Made by a program: the position numbers and the translations under genes
Assembly (NCBI GenBank): GCA_963830715.1
Contig: CAWHNS010000007.1
Coordinates: forward strand, 62,001-126,000
Direction of reading: 5' to 3'
Length of the DNA stretch: 64,000 nucleotides
From: CAVVMA01 sp963830715
GTDB lineage: Bacteria > Desulfobacterota > Binatia > Binatales > Binataceae
Notes under the pieces: model-generated
What the model was told of the DNA's origin: nothing
Seen by the model: only the letters and a program-made list of their open reading frames with translations
Database searches by the model: none
Shown here: positions 11,321-20,348 of the stretch, piece after piece
How the letters are laid out: each line of letters begins with the position of its first letter
Numbering within the stretch: the stretch's first letter is position 1

Positions 11321-11604
11321 TCGGAGCAGTCGTTGTGCTGATAGTATCCTATGCTGCACTCGGCGCCCTGGTCGGCGCGGCGTATTTCGCGGTGCTCGGA
11401 TGGAACGTCCGCCTTTACGCCGGCCACGGAGCCGGATCGAAGGCTCTGCTGCTCCATCTCATCCGCCTTGCCGTCGCCATCGCGCTCTTTACGCTCCTTG
11501 CCAGACAAGGCGCCGCGCCTCTGCTGACAAGCTTCGCGGGCTTTCTCGCCATACGGACGATCTCTGTCAGTGACTACCGGCGCGCGATCGAGAGGAATCC
11601 ATGA
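11317..11604 (+). CDS. atpR: N-ATPase subunit AtpR
   Basis: 95-aa protein with three hydrophobic segments (residues about 3-27, 43-60, 65-78). AtpR is a signature membrane protein of N-ATPase operons, and its conserved basic residues are thought to interact with the c-ring during assembly; a matching WNVRLYAGHG segment is visible between helices 1 and 2. It overlaps atpQ by 4 bp upstream and atpB by 4 bp downstream. Identification rests on operon position, length and topology. Confidence 0.8.
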   Translation: MIGAVVVLIVSYAALGALVGAAYFAVLGWNVRLYAGHGAGSKALLLHLIRLAVAIALFTLLARQGAAPLLTSFAGFLAIRTISVSDYRRAIERNP

Positions 11605-12269
11605 ACCATTCGCCGCTCAGGACCGTCATTCTCTTTCACATCGGCATCGTTCCCTTCAGTCGGACCGTGGTAACCACGTGGGGAGTGATGGCGGCGCTGA
11701 CCCTCGCGTGCTGGATTGCGACGCGGCGCTTTCGCGTCGATGCGGGCGGATGGCAGGCGATGATCGAAGCCGTGGTGGTCGGAATCGAAACGCAGATAGC
11801 CGCGCTGCTGAACCGCGACGCTGCCCCGTTCCTGCCGCTGCTCGGAACCCTGTTCGTCTTTCTGGTAGTCGCGAATCTATCCGGGATCGTTCCCGGAGTC
11901 GCGGCGCCGACCGCGTCGATCGAAACGCCCGCTGCGCTCGCCGCGATAGTTTTTCTATCGGTGCACTTTTACGGGGTGCGCGTTCGAGGCTTCGCCGCGT
12001 ACTTGAAAGGCTATCTCAAGCCGAATCCGGTCATGCTGCCGTTCAATATTTTGTCCGAACTGACCCGCTCGTTCTCGCTGGCGATGCGCTTGTTCGGGAA
12101 TATGATGAGCGAGGAGCTGGTGGTCGCGATCGTTCTGGCGCTGGCAGGTTTGCTGGTGCCGATTCCATTCATGGCATTCGGAATTCTGGTTGGCCTGGTG
12201 CAGGCCTACATATTCAGCGTCCTGGCCGCGGTCTATATCGGCGGCGGCATCGGCGCTATCGAAAAGTGA
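11601..12269 (+). CDS. atpB: N-ATPase F0 subunit a
   Basis: 222 aa, five or six membrane helices. The family block FNILSELTRSFSLAMRLFGNMM contains the essential stator arginine (Arg in SLAMRLFGN) that faces the c-ring carboxylate. The following PIPFMAFGILVGLVQAYIFSVLAAVYIGG completes the half-channel helices. It works with the c-ring to drive cation movement. Starts overlapping the atpR stop by 4 bp; 16 bp separate it from atpE. Confidence 0.93.
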   Translation: MNHSPLRTVILFHIGIVPFSRTVVTTWGVMAALTLACWIATRRFRVDAGGWQAMIEAVVVGIETQIAALLNRDAAPFLPLLGTLFVFLVVANLSGIVPGVAAPTASIETPAALAAIVFLSVHFYGVRVRGFAAYLKGYLKPNPVMLPFNILSELTRSFSLAMRLFGNMMSEELVVAIVLALAGLLVPIPFMAFGILVGLVQAYIFSVLAAVYIGGGIGAIEK

Positions 12270-12285
12270 GGGAGGTCGAAACAAG

Positions 12286-12528
12286 ATGACGGTCCAGATG
12301 CTCAGCATAATCGGCGCAGTGGTCGCGGTCGCCATCGGCTCCATCATGCCGGCATTCGCCGAGGGCCGCGCGATCGCGGCGGCGATGGAAGGCATCGCGC
12401 GGCAGCCTGAGGCCGCGGGCTCGCTGTCACGCACCCTGTTCGTTGGCCTGGCGATGATCGAGACGATGGCGATCTACTGCCTGGTCGTCGCCCTGCTGCT
12501 GCTGTTCGCCAATCCGTTCGCGCGATGA
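12286..12528 (+). CDS. atpE: N-ATPase F0 subunit c with Na+-type ligand set
   Basis: 80-aa hairpin of two membrane helices, preceded by a strong ribosome site (GGGAGG). The ion-binding carboxylate is Glu59 in GLAMIETMAIY. Relative to the Ilyobacter tartaricus Na+-binding c subunit (Gln32, Glu65, Ser66, Tyr70) the equivalents here are Glu26, Glu59, Thr60 and Tyr64. A second carboxylate in helix 1 and a hydroxyl next to the key Glu are what N-type ATPases show, so Na+ coupling is the natural prediction; Thr instead of Ser is the one departure. The frame upstream of 12286 lies inside atpB and is not part of the gene. Stop overlaps the atpF start by 4 bp. Confidence 0.95.
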   Translation: MTVQMLSIIGAVVAVAIGSIMPAFAEGRAIAAAMEGIARQPEAAGSLSRTLFVGLAMIETMAIYCLVVALLLLFANPFAR

Positions 12529-13283
12529 ATTTCAGTTGGTGGACCTTCGCGCTGCAGGCGGCCAACTTTCTCATTCTGGTCTGGCTGCTCAGCCGCTTTC
12601 TGTTCAAGCCGGTCAGTGCGATCGTCGCCCGGCGCAAAGAGGAAATTGCGCGCAGCATGTCGGAAGCATCGGCTGAAAAGCAAACTGCGCTCAATCTGCA
12701 GCGCGACCTTCAGGCGCAACGGGCGGGAATCGAAGCCGAGCGCCGGAAGGCGATTGAAGAGCAGCGCGCGCAACTCGCCGCCGAGCGCAACAAGATGATC
12801 GATGAAGCCCGCGCGGAGGCCGAAAAAATCCGCGACCAGGCGACCACGAAACTCGGCGAAGAGCGCGCCGCCGCCGCGCAGGATTTGTTTTCGCGAACAG
12901 TCGAGCTCGCCGCGAACCTCGCGGGATCGCTGCTTCGCGAGCTGGCCCTTCCCTCGATCGAGCATGCCTTCCTGACTCGCGTCCTGGACTATCTGGACGG
13001 TCTGCCGGCCGAGGAGCGGGCCGTGCTCGTTTCGCATCTGTCAACAGGCGCGACCTCCCTCGTAGTGACGACGGCTCATCCGCTCGACGCGCGCGAGGAA
13101 GCGGAATGGCGCGAACAACTGGGAAAACGGATTGGCGCCGCCGCGGGCATAAAGTTCAACAGCGATGCGGCGCTTATTGCCGGCACCGAAATCACGTTCC
13201 CGAGCGCAATTCTCCGCTTCAACTGGCGCGACGCGCTGGCGACGGCCGCCAAAGAGATCAATCGCAATGAGCACGCTGGCTGA
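12525..13283 (+). CDS. atpF: N-ATPase F0 subunit b (long form)
   Basis: 252 aa: an N-terminal membrane helix (FALQAANFLILVWLLSRFLF), then a long, highly charged coiled-coil region (about residues 35-130) and a C-terminal domain of about 100 residues. It is longer than ordinary b subunits (about 160 aa). N-ATPase operons have no delta gene, and the extra C-terminal part is the likely place for the missing contact to F1. It overlaps atpE by 4 bp and runs 17 bp into atpA. Confidence 0.88.
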   Translation: MNFSWWTFALQAANFLILVWLLSRFLFKPVSAIVARRKEEIARSMSEASAEKQTALNLQRDLQAQRAGIEAERRKAIEEQRAQLAAERNKMIDEARAEAEKIRDQATTKLGEERAAAAQDLFSRTVELAANLAGSLLRELALPSIEHAFLTRVLDYLDGLPAEERAVLVSHLSTGATSLVVTTAHPLDAREEAEWREQLGKRIGAAAGIKFNSDAALIAGTEITFPSAILRFNWRDALATAAKEINRNEHAG

Positions 13284-14823
13284 ATCCGTCAAGGATCGCC
13301 TGAGCAGAGCGGGCCGGCTCCTGGACCAGCTCAAGGCCGAACCCCGACTCGACGTGATCGGCCGCGTCGAACGAGTGGGAGACAATGTCGCCAGCGTGCG
13401 CGGCCTGCCGGAAGCGCGGCTCGGTGAACTGCTGCTGTTCGAACGATCGGACGGCGGGAAGCCGGTCGCCGGGATCGTGCTGGCGCTCGACCCCGATCTG
13501 ATCGGATGCGCGACGCTCGGCGACGACAGCTGCATCCGGGCGGGCAACCTGGTGCGCGGAACCGGTTCGGTCGCAAGCGTGCCGGTGGGCGACAAGCTGC
13601 TGGGCCGAATCGTGAACGCGCTCGGGGTTCCGATGGACGGAGGCCCGGAGATCGAAGCGGCGGGCGTCGAGCCGGTCGAGCGGCCGGCGCCCGCGATCGT
13701 CGATCGCGATTTCGTCAATACCGCGCTCAATACCGGCCTGCTCGTTATCGACGCGATGCTGCCGCTCGGCCGTGGCCAGCGCGAATTGATCATCGGCGAT
13801 CGCGAGACCGGAAAGACCGCGATCGCGATCGACACGATAATCAATCAACGCGATACAGGCGTGGTTTGTATCTACTGTGCGGTGGGACAGAAAACGTCGT
13901 CCGTGAGCCGGGTGATCGATGCGGTCAGGCGCTACGGTGCGCCTGAGCGATGCATCTTCGTATTCGCGCCGGCGGACGACCCGCCTGGAATCCAATGGCT
14001 GGCGCCGTATGCCGCCTGCACGATGGCCGAGTATTTCTCGGAAAGGGGCGGCAACGCGCTTCTGATCATCGACGATCTGAGCAAGCACGCCGTGATCTAT
14101 CGGCAGCTTTCGCTGCTGTTGCGCAACCCGCCGGGGCGCGAAGCCTATCCGGGCGATATCTTCTATATCCATTCGCGGCTGCTCGAGCGCGCGGCCAGGC
14201 TCAACCGCGAGCGCGGGGGAGGGTCGCTGACCGCGCTGCCGATCGCGGCGACGGAGGAAGGCAATCTGTCCGCATACATACCAACCAACCTGATTTCGAT
14301 CACCGACGGGCAGATCGTTCTCGAGCCGCGCCTGTTTCACGAAGGACAGAAGCCCGCCGTCAATGTCGGGAAGAGCGTGTCGCGCGTCGGAGGCAAGACG
14401 CAATCGCAGGCCATGCGCGAGCTGGCCGAAAGTCTCCGGCTCGAATACGCGCAATTCCTCGAACTGGAAATTTTCACACGCTTCGGCGGGATGGTGGATG
14501 AGCGCACGCGGGAGATAATCGAGCACGGGCGGCGAATCCGCGCGGTCCTCACGCAGCCGCAATTCGCACCGCTGCCAGTCGGGCATCAGGTGGCGCTGCT
14601 GGTGGCAATCGCCGAACGGCTGCTCGACCAGCTTCCTCTCGACAAGATGAGCGAGCTGCAGTCGAAACTCGGTCCCTGGCTGAACGAGCACGCCGCGGAG
14701 CCCGTGCAGCAAATCAACACTACCGGAGAGCTGGAGCCGCGCACGCGCGCAGCCCTCGTCGCAGCTATCGGAAAGCTCGTGGAACACTTGAGTCGCTCCG
14801 GCGCCGCGCCGGTGAAGCTGTAA
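13267..14823 (+). CDS. atpA: N-ATPase F1 alpha subunit
   Basis: 518 aa. The non-catalytic nucleotide-binding subunit with P-loop GDRETGKTAIAIDTII (about residues 177-192), VNALGVPMDGGP, the AECTMAEYF-like segment AACTMAEYFSERGGNALLIIDDLSKHAVIYRQ, and the ATP synthase alpha/beta signature PAVNVGKSVSRVGG. The ATG at 13267 lies inside the end of atpF; the frame is open further upstream but that part encodes no alpha-like sequence. atpG follows 5 bp after the stop. Confidence 0.95.
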   Translation: MSTLAESVKDRLSRAGRLLDQLKAEPRLDVIGRVERVGDNVASVRGLPEARLGELLLFERSDGGKPVAGIVLALDPDLIGCATLGDDSCIRAGNLVRGTGSVASVPVGDKLLGRIVNALGVPMDGGPEIEAAGVEPVERPAPAIVDRDFVNTALNTGLLVIDAMLPLGRGQRELIIGDRETGKTAIAIDTIINQRDTGVVCIYCAVGQKTSSVSRVIDAVRRYGAPERCIFVFAPADDPPGIQWLAPYAACTMAEYFSERGGNALLIIDDLSKHAVIYRQLSLLLRNPPGREAYPGDIFYIHSRLLERAARLNRERGGGSLTALPIAATEEGNLSAYIPTNLISITDGQIVLEPRLFHEGQKPAVNVGKSVSRVGGKTQSQAMRELAESLRLEYAQFLELEIFTRFGGMVDERTREIIEHGRRIRAVLTQPQFAPLPVGHQVALLVAIAERLLDQLPLDKMSELQSKLGPWLNEHAAEPVQQINTTGELEPRTRAALVAAIGKLVEHLSRSGAAPVKL

Positions 14824-14827
14824 CTCG

Positions 14828-15688
14828 ATGGCGCAGGAACGCGAAGTCACCGTCCGAATCGCGTCGCTCAACGAGCTGCTCAGGATAGTTGCAGCGATTC
14901 GGGCGATGGCTGCATCACAGATGCAGCAGGCGCTCAGATCGCTGGAAGCAATTCGCGGCTACTCCGGGCAGATTCGCGAGGCGTTGTTCGAAGCCGCAAC
15001 TCTGCTGCCGCCCACCGGCGCGATCGAAGCTCCGGCGCCACCGAACAAATCCGGACTGGTCGTGTTCTGCGCCGAGCACGGCCTGTGCGGCGGCTTCAAT
15101 GAGCATCCGTTGCGCGAGGCCGAGCGCGCGACCGCGGCAAGCGACGGCGGGCTTGCGCTGATTGTGGTCGGAACCCGGGGCGCCCAGATCTGTCGCGAAC
15201 GCGGATTGAGTCCGGACCTGACACTGCCGATGGCCACCCATTGCGCGGGAGTGACCGGCGCTGCACGCCGCGTCGCGGCTCAACTCTACCGGATGTTCAG
15301 CGAGCGACGCATCGGGGGCGTCGAGGTCGTCTACGCGCAACATGCCGGAGGCCAGCCGCCGCGCATCGAACGGCACCGCCTGCTGCCACTCGAGGTGCCG
15401 GTGGTGGAAAAGGCTTCCACGCAGATCCCTCCGATCATCAACCTGCGGCCGCAGCGCCTCTTCGATGACATGGCGGGCGAATATTTCTTCGCCACGCTGG
15501 AGAACGCCGCGATGCAATCATTCTACAGCGAGAACTCGACCCGCTTCCGCACGATGGAGGCGGCGCATCAGAACATCCGGAACAAATCCGGCGAACTCAC
15601 AAAACTGATGCAGCGTCTCCGCCAGGAGTCCGTAACCACCGAAGTTCTCGACCTGATAAGCGGCGCCGCGGCACTCGCGTCAGGCTGA
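14828..15688 (+). CDS. atpG: N-ATPase F1 gamma subunit
   Basis: 286 aa. N-terminal helix REVTVRIASLNELLRIVAAIRAMA and C-terminal helix NIRNKSGELTKLMQRLRQESVTTEVLDLISGA form the rotating coiled coil. FCAEHGLCGGFNEH is the family's central block. It is the last gene of the operon, 5 bp after atpA, as expected for N-ATPase clusters, where gamma is more divergent than in housekeeping ATP synthases. Confidence 0.9.
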   Translation: MAQEREVTVRIASLNELLRIVAAIRAMAASQMQQALRSLEAIRGYSGQIREALFEAATLLPPTGAIEAPAPPNKSGLVVFCAEHGLCGGFNEHPLREAERATAASDGGLALIVVGTRGAQICRERGLSPDLTLPMATHCAGVTGAARRVAAQLYRMFSERRIGGVEVVYAQHAGGQPPRIERHRLLPLEVPVVEKASTQIPPIINLRPQRLFDDMAGEYFFATLENAAMQSFYSENSTRFRTMEAAHQNIRNKSGELTKLMQRLRQESVTTEVLDLISGAAALASG

Positions 15689-15791
15689 ACGCGATCGGAC
15701 GCCGACGGGGCCCTTCAAGCCCATCTTTACTTCGTGTCGAATAAGGCATATCGTACGTTTATCACGCTCGGTTGGCGGCCTCTCATCTAAG

Positions 15792-15813
15792 CCCGGAAAT
15801 GATTCCGGGTTTT
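15792..15813 (+). terminator. intrinsic-terminator-like hairpin between atpG and the RRM gene
   Basis: A perfect 7-bp stem (CCCGGAA / TTCCGGG) with a four-base ATGA loop followed by TTTT. Its distance (about 100 bp after atpG) fits an end of the ATPase transcript. It ends only 40 bp before the next start codon, so it could alternatively lie in the 5' leader of the RNA-binding protein mRNA. Confidence 0.65.
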
Positions 15814-15853
15814 CTGTTCGGAAGCTTCCCGGCAATTACAATGGAGGGCTCTA

Positions 15854-16183
15854 ATGCCCAGTAAGTTATACGTAGGCAATCTGGCCTACACGGTCACGAG
15901 TGACGATCTTCAGGAACTGTTTTCGCAGGCGGGAAAGGTTGAGAGTGTCGCAGTCATAAGCGACAAGTTCTCCGGCCAGTCCAAGGGCTTCGGCTTCGTT
16001 GAGATGGCTTCCGGCGGTGATGCTGCCAATGCAATCAAGACGTTCGACGGCACCGAACTCAAGGGCCGGAACATCAAGGTTAACGAGGCGCGTCCGAAGG
16101 AATCGGGATTCGGCGGCGGCGGCGGCGGCAACCGTGGTGGTAGCGGCGGCAACCGCGGTGGCGGCGGCGGCGGTCGCTGGTAA
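15854..16183 (+). CDS. RRM-domain glycine-rich RNA-binding protein
   Basis: 109 aa: a single RNA recognition motif (residues 3-80) with RNP2 KLYVGNLAYTVT and RNP1 KGFGFVEM, followed by a Gly/Arg/Asn-rich tail (GGGGGNRGG type). Proteins of this class act as cytoplasmic RNA chaperones and are often cold-induced, particularly in cyanobacteria and proteobacteria. A strong ribosome site (GGAGGG) lies 8 bases upstream of the ATG. A terminator-like hairpin sits immediately upstream, so expression could be leader-regulated; that is inference. Confidence 0.92.
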   Translation: MPSKLYVGNLAYTVTSDDLQELFSQAGKVESVAVISDKFSGQSKGFGFVEMASGGDAANAIKTFDGTELKGRNIKVNEARPKESGFGGGGGGNRGGSGGNRGGGGGGRW

Positions 16184-16194
16184 CATAGACCTGT

Positions 16195-16226
16195 AGGGCG
16201 GCTGCGCTTTCCGCGCCGGCCGCCCT
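16195..16226 (+). terminator. GC-rich hairpin downstream of the RRM gene
   Basis: An 8-bp perfect stem (AGGGCGGC / GCCGCCCT) with a 16-nt partly self-complementary loop, 12 bp after the stop codon. No T tract follows, so it would be a weak or Rho-assisted terminator, or a 3' stabilising hairpin. Confidence 0.5.
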
Positions 16227-16466
16227 GTAACTTCAGAACACTGCCTTATGGCCGGGCGTCGCGGATGCGTGAACGCCCGGCCGCTCAGGAATCTCGTGCG
16301 TCGCTGGAGTCCGCGCGTTTACGCGCAATGCGTGACGATCTCCGGGAAACTCCTGCCGCTATGCCCGCGCAATCCGTCGATTTGATCGGCAAACTTGTGC
16401 GAGCATAAGCGCCTTCGCTATAAGTCCGTTCTAAGAGGAGCTTGGCCTCCGGGCCGCGAGGTGACT

Positions 16467-17728
16467 ATGAGCGTCGTGAATGCGAGCGACGGACGCAACA
16501 GCGTCGATGTGCGCACGCGCATCGATGGACCGGTCGAGACCGTCGATGCGCGCGCGTTCTTCGAGCAGGAACTGCCCGCGGCTCTCTCCGCCGCCGCGCC
16601 GATGCTCGCGCCTGCGATCGCCGCGCTAAAGCCGGCGCCGCTTACGATTGAAATTGACGGCGTTGCATGGACGCTGATTGCCGAGGTCGAGCGGATCGCG
16701 GTTGCGGCCGGCGCCATCGGCGGCACGGCGCGGCTCAGCCTCGATTCCCAGCAGCTCGCCGATCTCGTACGCGATCAGGTCGCTCCTATGGGCTGGTTCG
16801 CCAGCGGCAAGCTAAAGATGCATGGCAGCCTCGACCATCTGCTGGACTGGTGGATGCTTCTGCGCGGAGCCTTGGACGGCGTGAAGCCGTACCTCCCGGG
16901 ATCGATCACGTTCAAAGGGCGCGACGGCCAGCCGCTGGATTTCGGCCGCAGCTTTCGCCTCGACGATCGTGACGATGAGTTGCGCGACTTCCTGATCGAA
17001 GCGGGGTATTTGCACGTCAAGGGCGTGTTCAGCGAGAGCGAGATGGCAGCGATCTCCGCCGACATGGACCGCGCGGCGCCTACCTACTCGCAGGGCGACG
17101 GGCGCTCGTGGTGGGCCCGCACCGCGGACGGCGCCGACCATCTGGTGCGCATGCAGCGGTTCGACGAGCGATCGCCGGCGGCCGAGGCGCTGCTGGCAGA
17201 CGGACGCCTCGCGCGGATATCGCGGCTGACCGGCGACGGCCACGCGATGGGCAATAAGCTAGAGGGCAATCGGATCGAAGCGCTGGTCAAACCGTTGGGC
17301 ATCGTGCAGGGGATTTCCGACGTGCCGTGGCATAAGGACTGCGCGCTGGGCCGCCACAGCTATGATTGCTGCTCGATCACGGTCGGAATCTCGGTCACCG
17401 GCGCCGACGCACGATCGGGACAACTGAGAGTCGTCGCAGGATCGCATCGCGCGCTGATGTGGCCCGCGATGCTTCGGCCGGGCTCGATCTGCCGGTCGTC
17501 GATCTGCCGACTCGCACCGGCGATATCACCGTGCATTTGAGTTGCACTCTTCACATGGCGCAGCCGCCGGTGGATCGCGAACGGCGGGTGCTCTACACCG
17601 GCTTCGGTCTGCCGGCGCGGGACCGTGAGGCAACCAAGGCCGCCAAGCGCCGTCTGCTCGAAGTGCGCGAAGCCGCGCCGGTCACGGTATCGCAGCCGTC
17701 AGCCGCCGAGGTGCTGTCGCGGGGCTGA
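16467..17728 (+). CDS. SCP2-like domain fused to phytanoyl-CoA dioxygenase domain (one frameshift)
   Basis: Two-domain protein of about 420 aa. Residues about 15-150 resemble a sterol-carrier-protein-2/lipid-transfer fold (SFDS-like LSLDSQQLADLV, ASGKLKMHGSLDHLLDWW). Residues about 175-400 are a phytanoyl-CoA dioxygenase (PhyH) domain, an Fe(II)/2-oxoglutarate oxygenase: the HxD motif is HKD in PWHKDCALG, and the distal His lies in TVHLSCTLHMAQPP. The frame breaks near 17460: the first frame ends at 17540, while the conserved LDLPVVDLPTRTGDITVH tail runs in another frame to 17728. The ATG at 16467 has a GAGG ribosome site; the frame upstream is not conserved. The fusion suggests hydroxylation of a bound lipid or sterol. 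Confidence 0.75.
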
Positions 17729-17748
17729 ACGGCGGGCGAGACTTCTGC

Positions 17749-19026
17749 CTACCGAGACAGTTCGTTTGCCTGGCTATGCGCCGGCAGCATCTTGTAGCGG
17801 ATCGGCATGTGCTTGATGCCGCCGACGAAGCTCGATCGCAGGCGCTGGACAGAGCCCGCCAACTGCGGATTCTCGAGCCGCTCGACCATCTGGCGATAGA
17901 TCACTTCCAGCTCCAGCCGCGCCAGATTGGCGCCCAGGCAAAAGTGCTCGCCGATACCGAAGGCGAGATGCGGATTGGGATCGCGGCCGATATCGAACTT
18001 GAAAGGTTCGTCGAACACTTCCTCGTCGCGGTTGGCCGAGGGGTAAAACATGCAGACTGACTCGCCTTCGCGGATCTTCTGGCCGTGAACCTCGGTGTCG
18101 GCGGTCGCGGTGCGCGCGAACTGGATGACCGGACTGGTCCAGCGCACTATCTCCTCGACCGCGCTCGGCATAAGCGAGCGATCACGCTTGAGCCGCTGCC
18201 ATTGATCCGGATTCTCGATAAACGCGAGCAACCCGCCGGTGGTTGCGTTGCGCGTGGTCTCGTTGCCCGCGACCACCAGCACGAACAGATACGACAGCAA
18301 CTCGAAGGCCGGCAGCGGCGCGCCGTTGACGCGGCCGTTGGCGACCATGCTGGTGATGTCATCGGTGGGCCGCTTCTGCCGCTCGGCCACCATTTCGCTG
18401 AAATACTGAAACATTTCCATCCGCGCGCGCTGCACGCTTTCCAAAGCGGTCGCGCCCTGCTGAAACTCGGGGTCGCCGCTGCCGATGGTCTCGTTGGTCC
18501 ATCTGAACAGCATTTCCCAGTCCTTGCGCGGCGCGCCGAGCAGCTCCGCGATCACCGCGAGCGGCACCTTCGACGAAATCTCGGTGACGAAGTCGCACTC
18601 GGATCGATCCGCGATGTCGTCGAGCACCTTGCGCGTGATCTCCTCGACCTGCGGCTGAAGCGTCCTGACGCCGCGCGGCGTGAAGTGCCGGCTCAGCACC
18701 GACCGGAATAAGCCGTGATCGGGCGGATCCATGTTGAGCAACTGGCGAAACATCGGCGTCTCGGGCCGCTGCGGCGGCTGGTTAAGCTCGTTGGTGAAAA
18801 CCGCCATGCGCGGGCCGTTGTGCCACAAGTTCGGCTTGCGCGAGATGTCCACAATATCGGCGTGTTTGGTGATTGCCCAGAAAGGATCGACGTTGGCCCG
18901 CTCGACCCGGAACACCGGCTTGTGCTTGCGCAGGTAGGCCCACTCCCTGTGCGGGTAACCGTTTTTGGCGTAGTGATCGGGGCCGATCACATCGATCGTG
19001 TCGAGTGAAAATTCGCTGCTCATCAT
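17749..19026 (-). CDS. cytochrome P450
   Basis: 425 aa soluble bacterial P450. Visible: I-helix oxygen-activation motif AGNETTRNAT, K-helix ExxR in VEEIVRW, and the haem-thiolate loop FGIGEHFCLGANLARLE whose Cys ligates haem. It also has the usual N-terminal GPDHYAKNGYPHREWAYLRKHKPVF. These enzymes hydroxylate lipids, steroids or terpenes; the substrate cannot be told. The gene converges on the SCP2-PhyH gene and is about 100 bp downstream of an LLM flavin oxidoreductase in the same direction, a grouping consistent with catabolism of a hydrophobic compound. Confidence 0.93.
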   Translation of the reverse strand: MMSSEFSLDTIDVIGPDHYAKNGYPHREWAYLRKHKPVFRVERANVDPFWAITKHADIVDISRKPNLWHNGPRMAVFTNELNQPPQRPETPMFRQLLNMDPPDHGLFRSVLSRHFTPRGVRTLQPQVEEITRKVLDDIADRSECDFVTEISSKVPLAVIAELLGAPRKDWEMLFRWTNETIGSGDPEFQQGATALESVQRARMEMFQYFSEMVAERQKRPTDDITSMVANGRVNGAPLPAFELLSYLFVLVVAGNETTRNATTGGLLAFIENPDQWQRLKRDRSLMPSAVEEIVRWTSPVIQFARTATADTEVHGQKIREGESVCMFYPSANRDEEVFDEPFKFDIGRDPNPHLAFGIGEHFCLGANLARLELEVIYRQMVERLENPQLAGSVQRLRSSFVGGIKHMPIRYKMLPAHSQANELSR

Positions 19027-19129
19027 ACGATCTGATACCCGATCCCGCCGGGCGAGGCCAACACCGGACTTCTTTGCCGCGCCGCTTGCCCTGCGCCGCT
19101 AGCGCGCGTCAGCCATCGGCAATCTCATT

Positions 19130-20164
19130 TCAGCGCGGCGCGAGTTGCGGTGCCGATGATCGCCCGCTTGAAAATTCCGGCATGATTTCGCGCGCGAAGC
19201 GCCGCAACTGCTCGTGGCCGCCGAAAATCGTCAGCAGCACATATTCCGCGCCGGCCTTGTTCAAAGCCGCGAGCATGCCGCAAATTTCATCCGGCGTTCC
19301 GTAAAGCGCATTGGCCTCAGTCGCGCCGGCGGTGTCTGCGTAAGCGAGGACATGTGAACCCGCCTTGCCGTCAGGCGCACGCGATACCGCAACCGTGCGC
19401 CGGGTATATTCGGCTTGCCGCGCCAGCGCGGCCTCCTTGTCGGCCTCATCTTTGGCGACGTAGAGCTGGCGCGCCACCGTCACCTGCATCGGATCGAATG
19501 TGTAGCCCCTGGCTTCGCGTTCGGAGCGGTAGAGCGCGATGCGTTCGCCAATCGCGTCGGGTCCGGCGTATTGATCGAGGATGAGATTGAGTCCGCGCGC
19601 AGCCGCGCGGCGGATCGACGGCGGGCTCGCGGCCGCGACCCAGAGCGGCGGATGCGGGCGCTGCGCGGTCGGTGGCTCGACCACGATATCCTCGAAGTGC
19701 CAGTAACGGCCGTGATGGGAGAAGCGCGTGCGCGAGGTCCACGAGCGCATGATGACCTCGAGCGCCTCGTCGAAACGCGCCTCCGCTTCCTCCTGCGGAA
19801 TGCCGAAGCCCTTGAATTCGTTGTGCCGGTAGCCTTTGCCGACGCCGAAATCGAGCCGGCCGCCGGAAATCAGATCGAGCGTCGCCGCCTGCTCGGCCAG
19901 CAAGACCGGGTTGTGCCAGGGCAACACGATCACCGCGGTGCCGAGCCGCAAAGTGGCCGTTCTCATCGCGAGACAAGTGAGCAGCGTGAGCGTGGCCGAG
20001 ACCTGATTCCAGCCGGTGAAATGGTGCTCGACCGAAAAGCTCGAATGATAGCCGAGCGCCTCCGCCTCGACGTTGAAATCGAGATAGTCGCGAAAGCCCT
20101 GCCCGGTTTCCGGGGGAAGCTCGTTGCTGTCGGCTTGCGCCGAGCAGAACAGACCAAAACGCAT
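19130..20164 (-). CDS. LLM-class (luciferase-like) flavin-dependent oxidoreductase
   Basis: 344 aa TIM-barrel flavoprotein. Typical blocks are YHSSFSVEHHFTGW near the N-terminus, RLGTAVIVLPWHNPVLLAEQAATLDLISGGRLDFGVGKGY, and a C-terminal EICGMLAALNKAGAEYVLLTIFGG. Family members are FMN- or F420-dependent monooxygenases or dehydrogenases; cofactor and substrate cannot be read from the sequence. Probably in one transcription unit with the P450 downstream (gap about 100 bp). Confidence 0.88.
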   Translation of the reverse strand: MRFGLFCSAQADSNELPPETGQGFRDYLDFNVEAEALGYHSSFSVEHHFTGWNQVSATLTLLTCLAMRTATLRLGTAVIVLPWHNPVLLAEQAATLDLISGGRLDFGVGKGYRHNEFKGFGIPQEEAEARFDEALEVIMRSWTSRTRFSHHGRYWHFEDIVVEPPTAQRPHPPLWVAAASPPSIRRAAARGLNLILDQYAGPDAIGERIALYRSEREARGYTFDPMQVTVARQLYVAKDEADKEAALARQAEYTRRTVAVSRAPDGKAGSHVLAYADTAGATEANALYGTPDEICGMLAALNKAGAEYVLLTIFGGHEQLRRFAREIMPEFSSGRSSAPQLAPR

Positions 20165-20348
20165 TGCCAGCTTTCCTAACCGCCCTACCGAATGCGACCA
20201 TATAAGGAATAGGCTGTTGATTCGAGAACGCTGAAGATCGGATCCCGAGACGGGTAGTAGTAGTTGTCCGGCGACACCCGATTATCCGGCCTTCGGTCTG
20301 AGAAAGGAGACGGGACCGGCCACGTCAACTTCGCGGATCAGTCTGGTC

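Noticed and set aside
13258..14871. A 537-aa minus-strand ORF opposite atpA
   Set aside because: Antisense shadow; the plus strand encodes an unmistakable alpha subunit.
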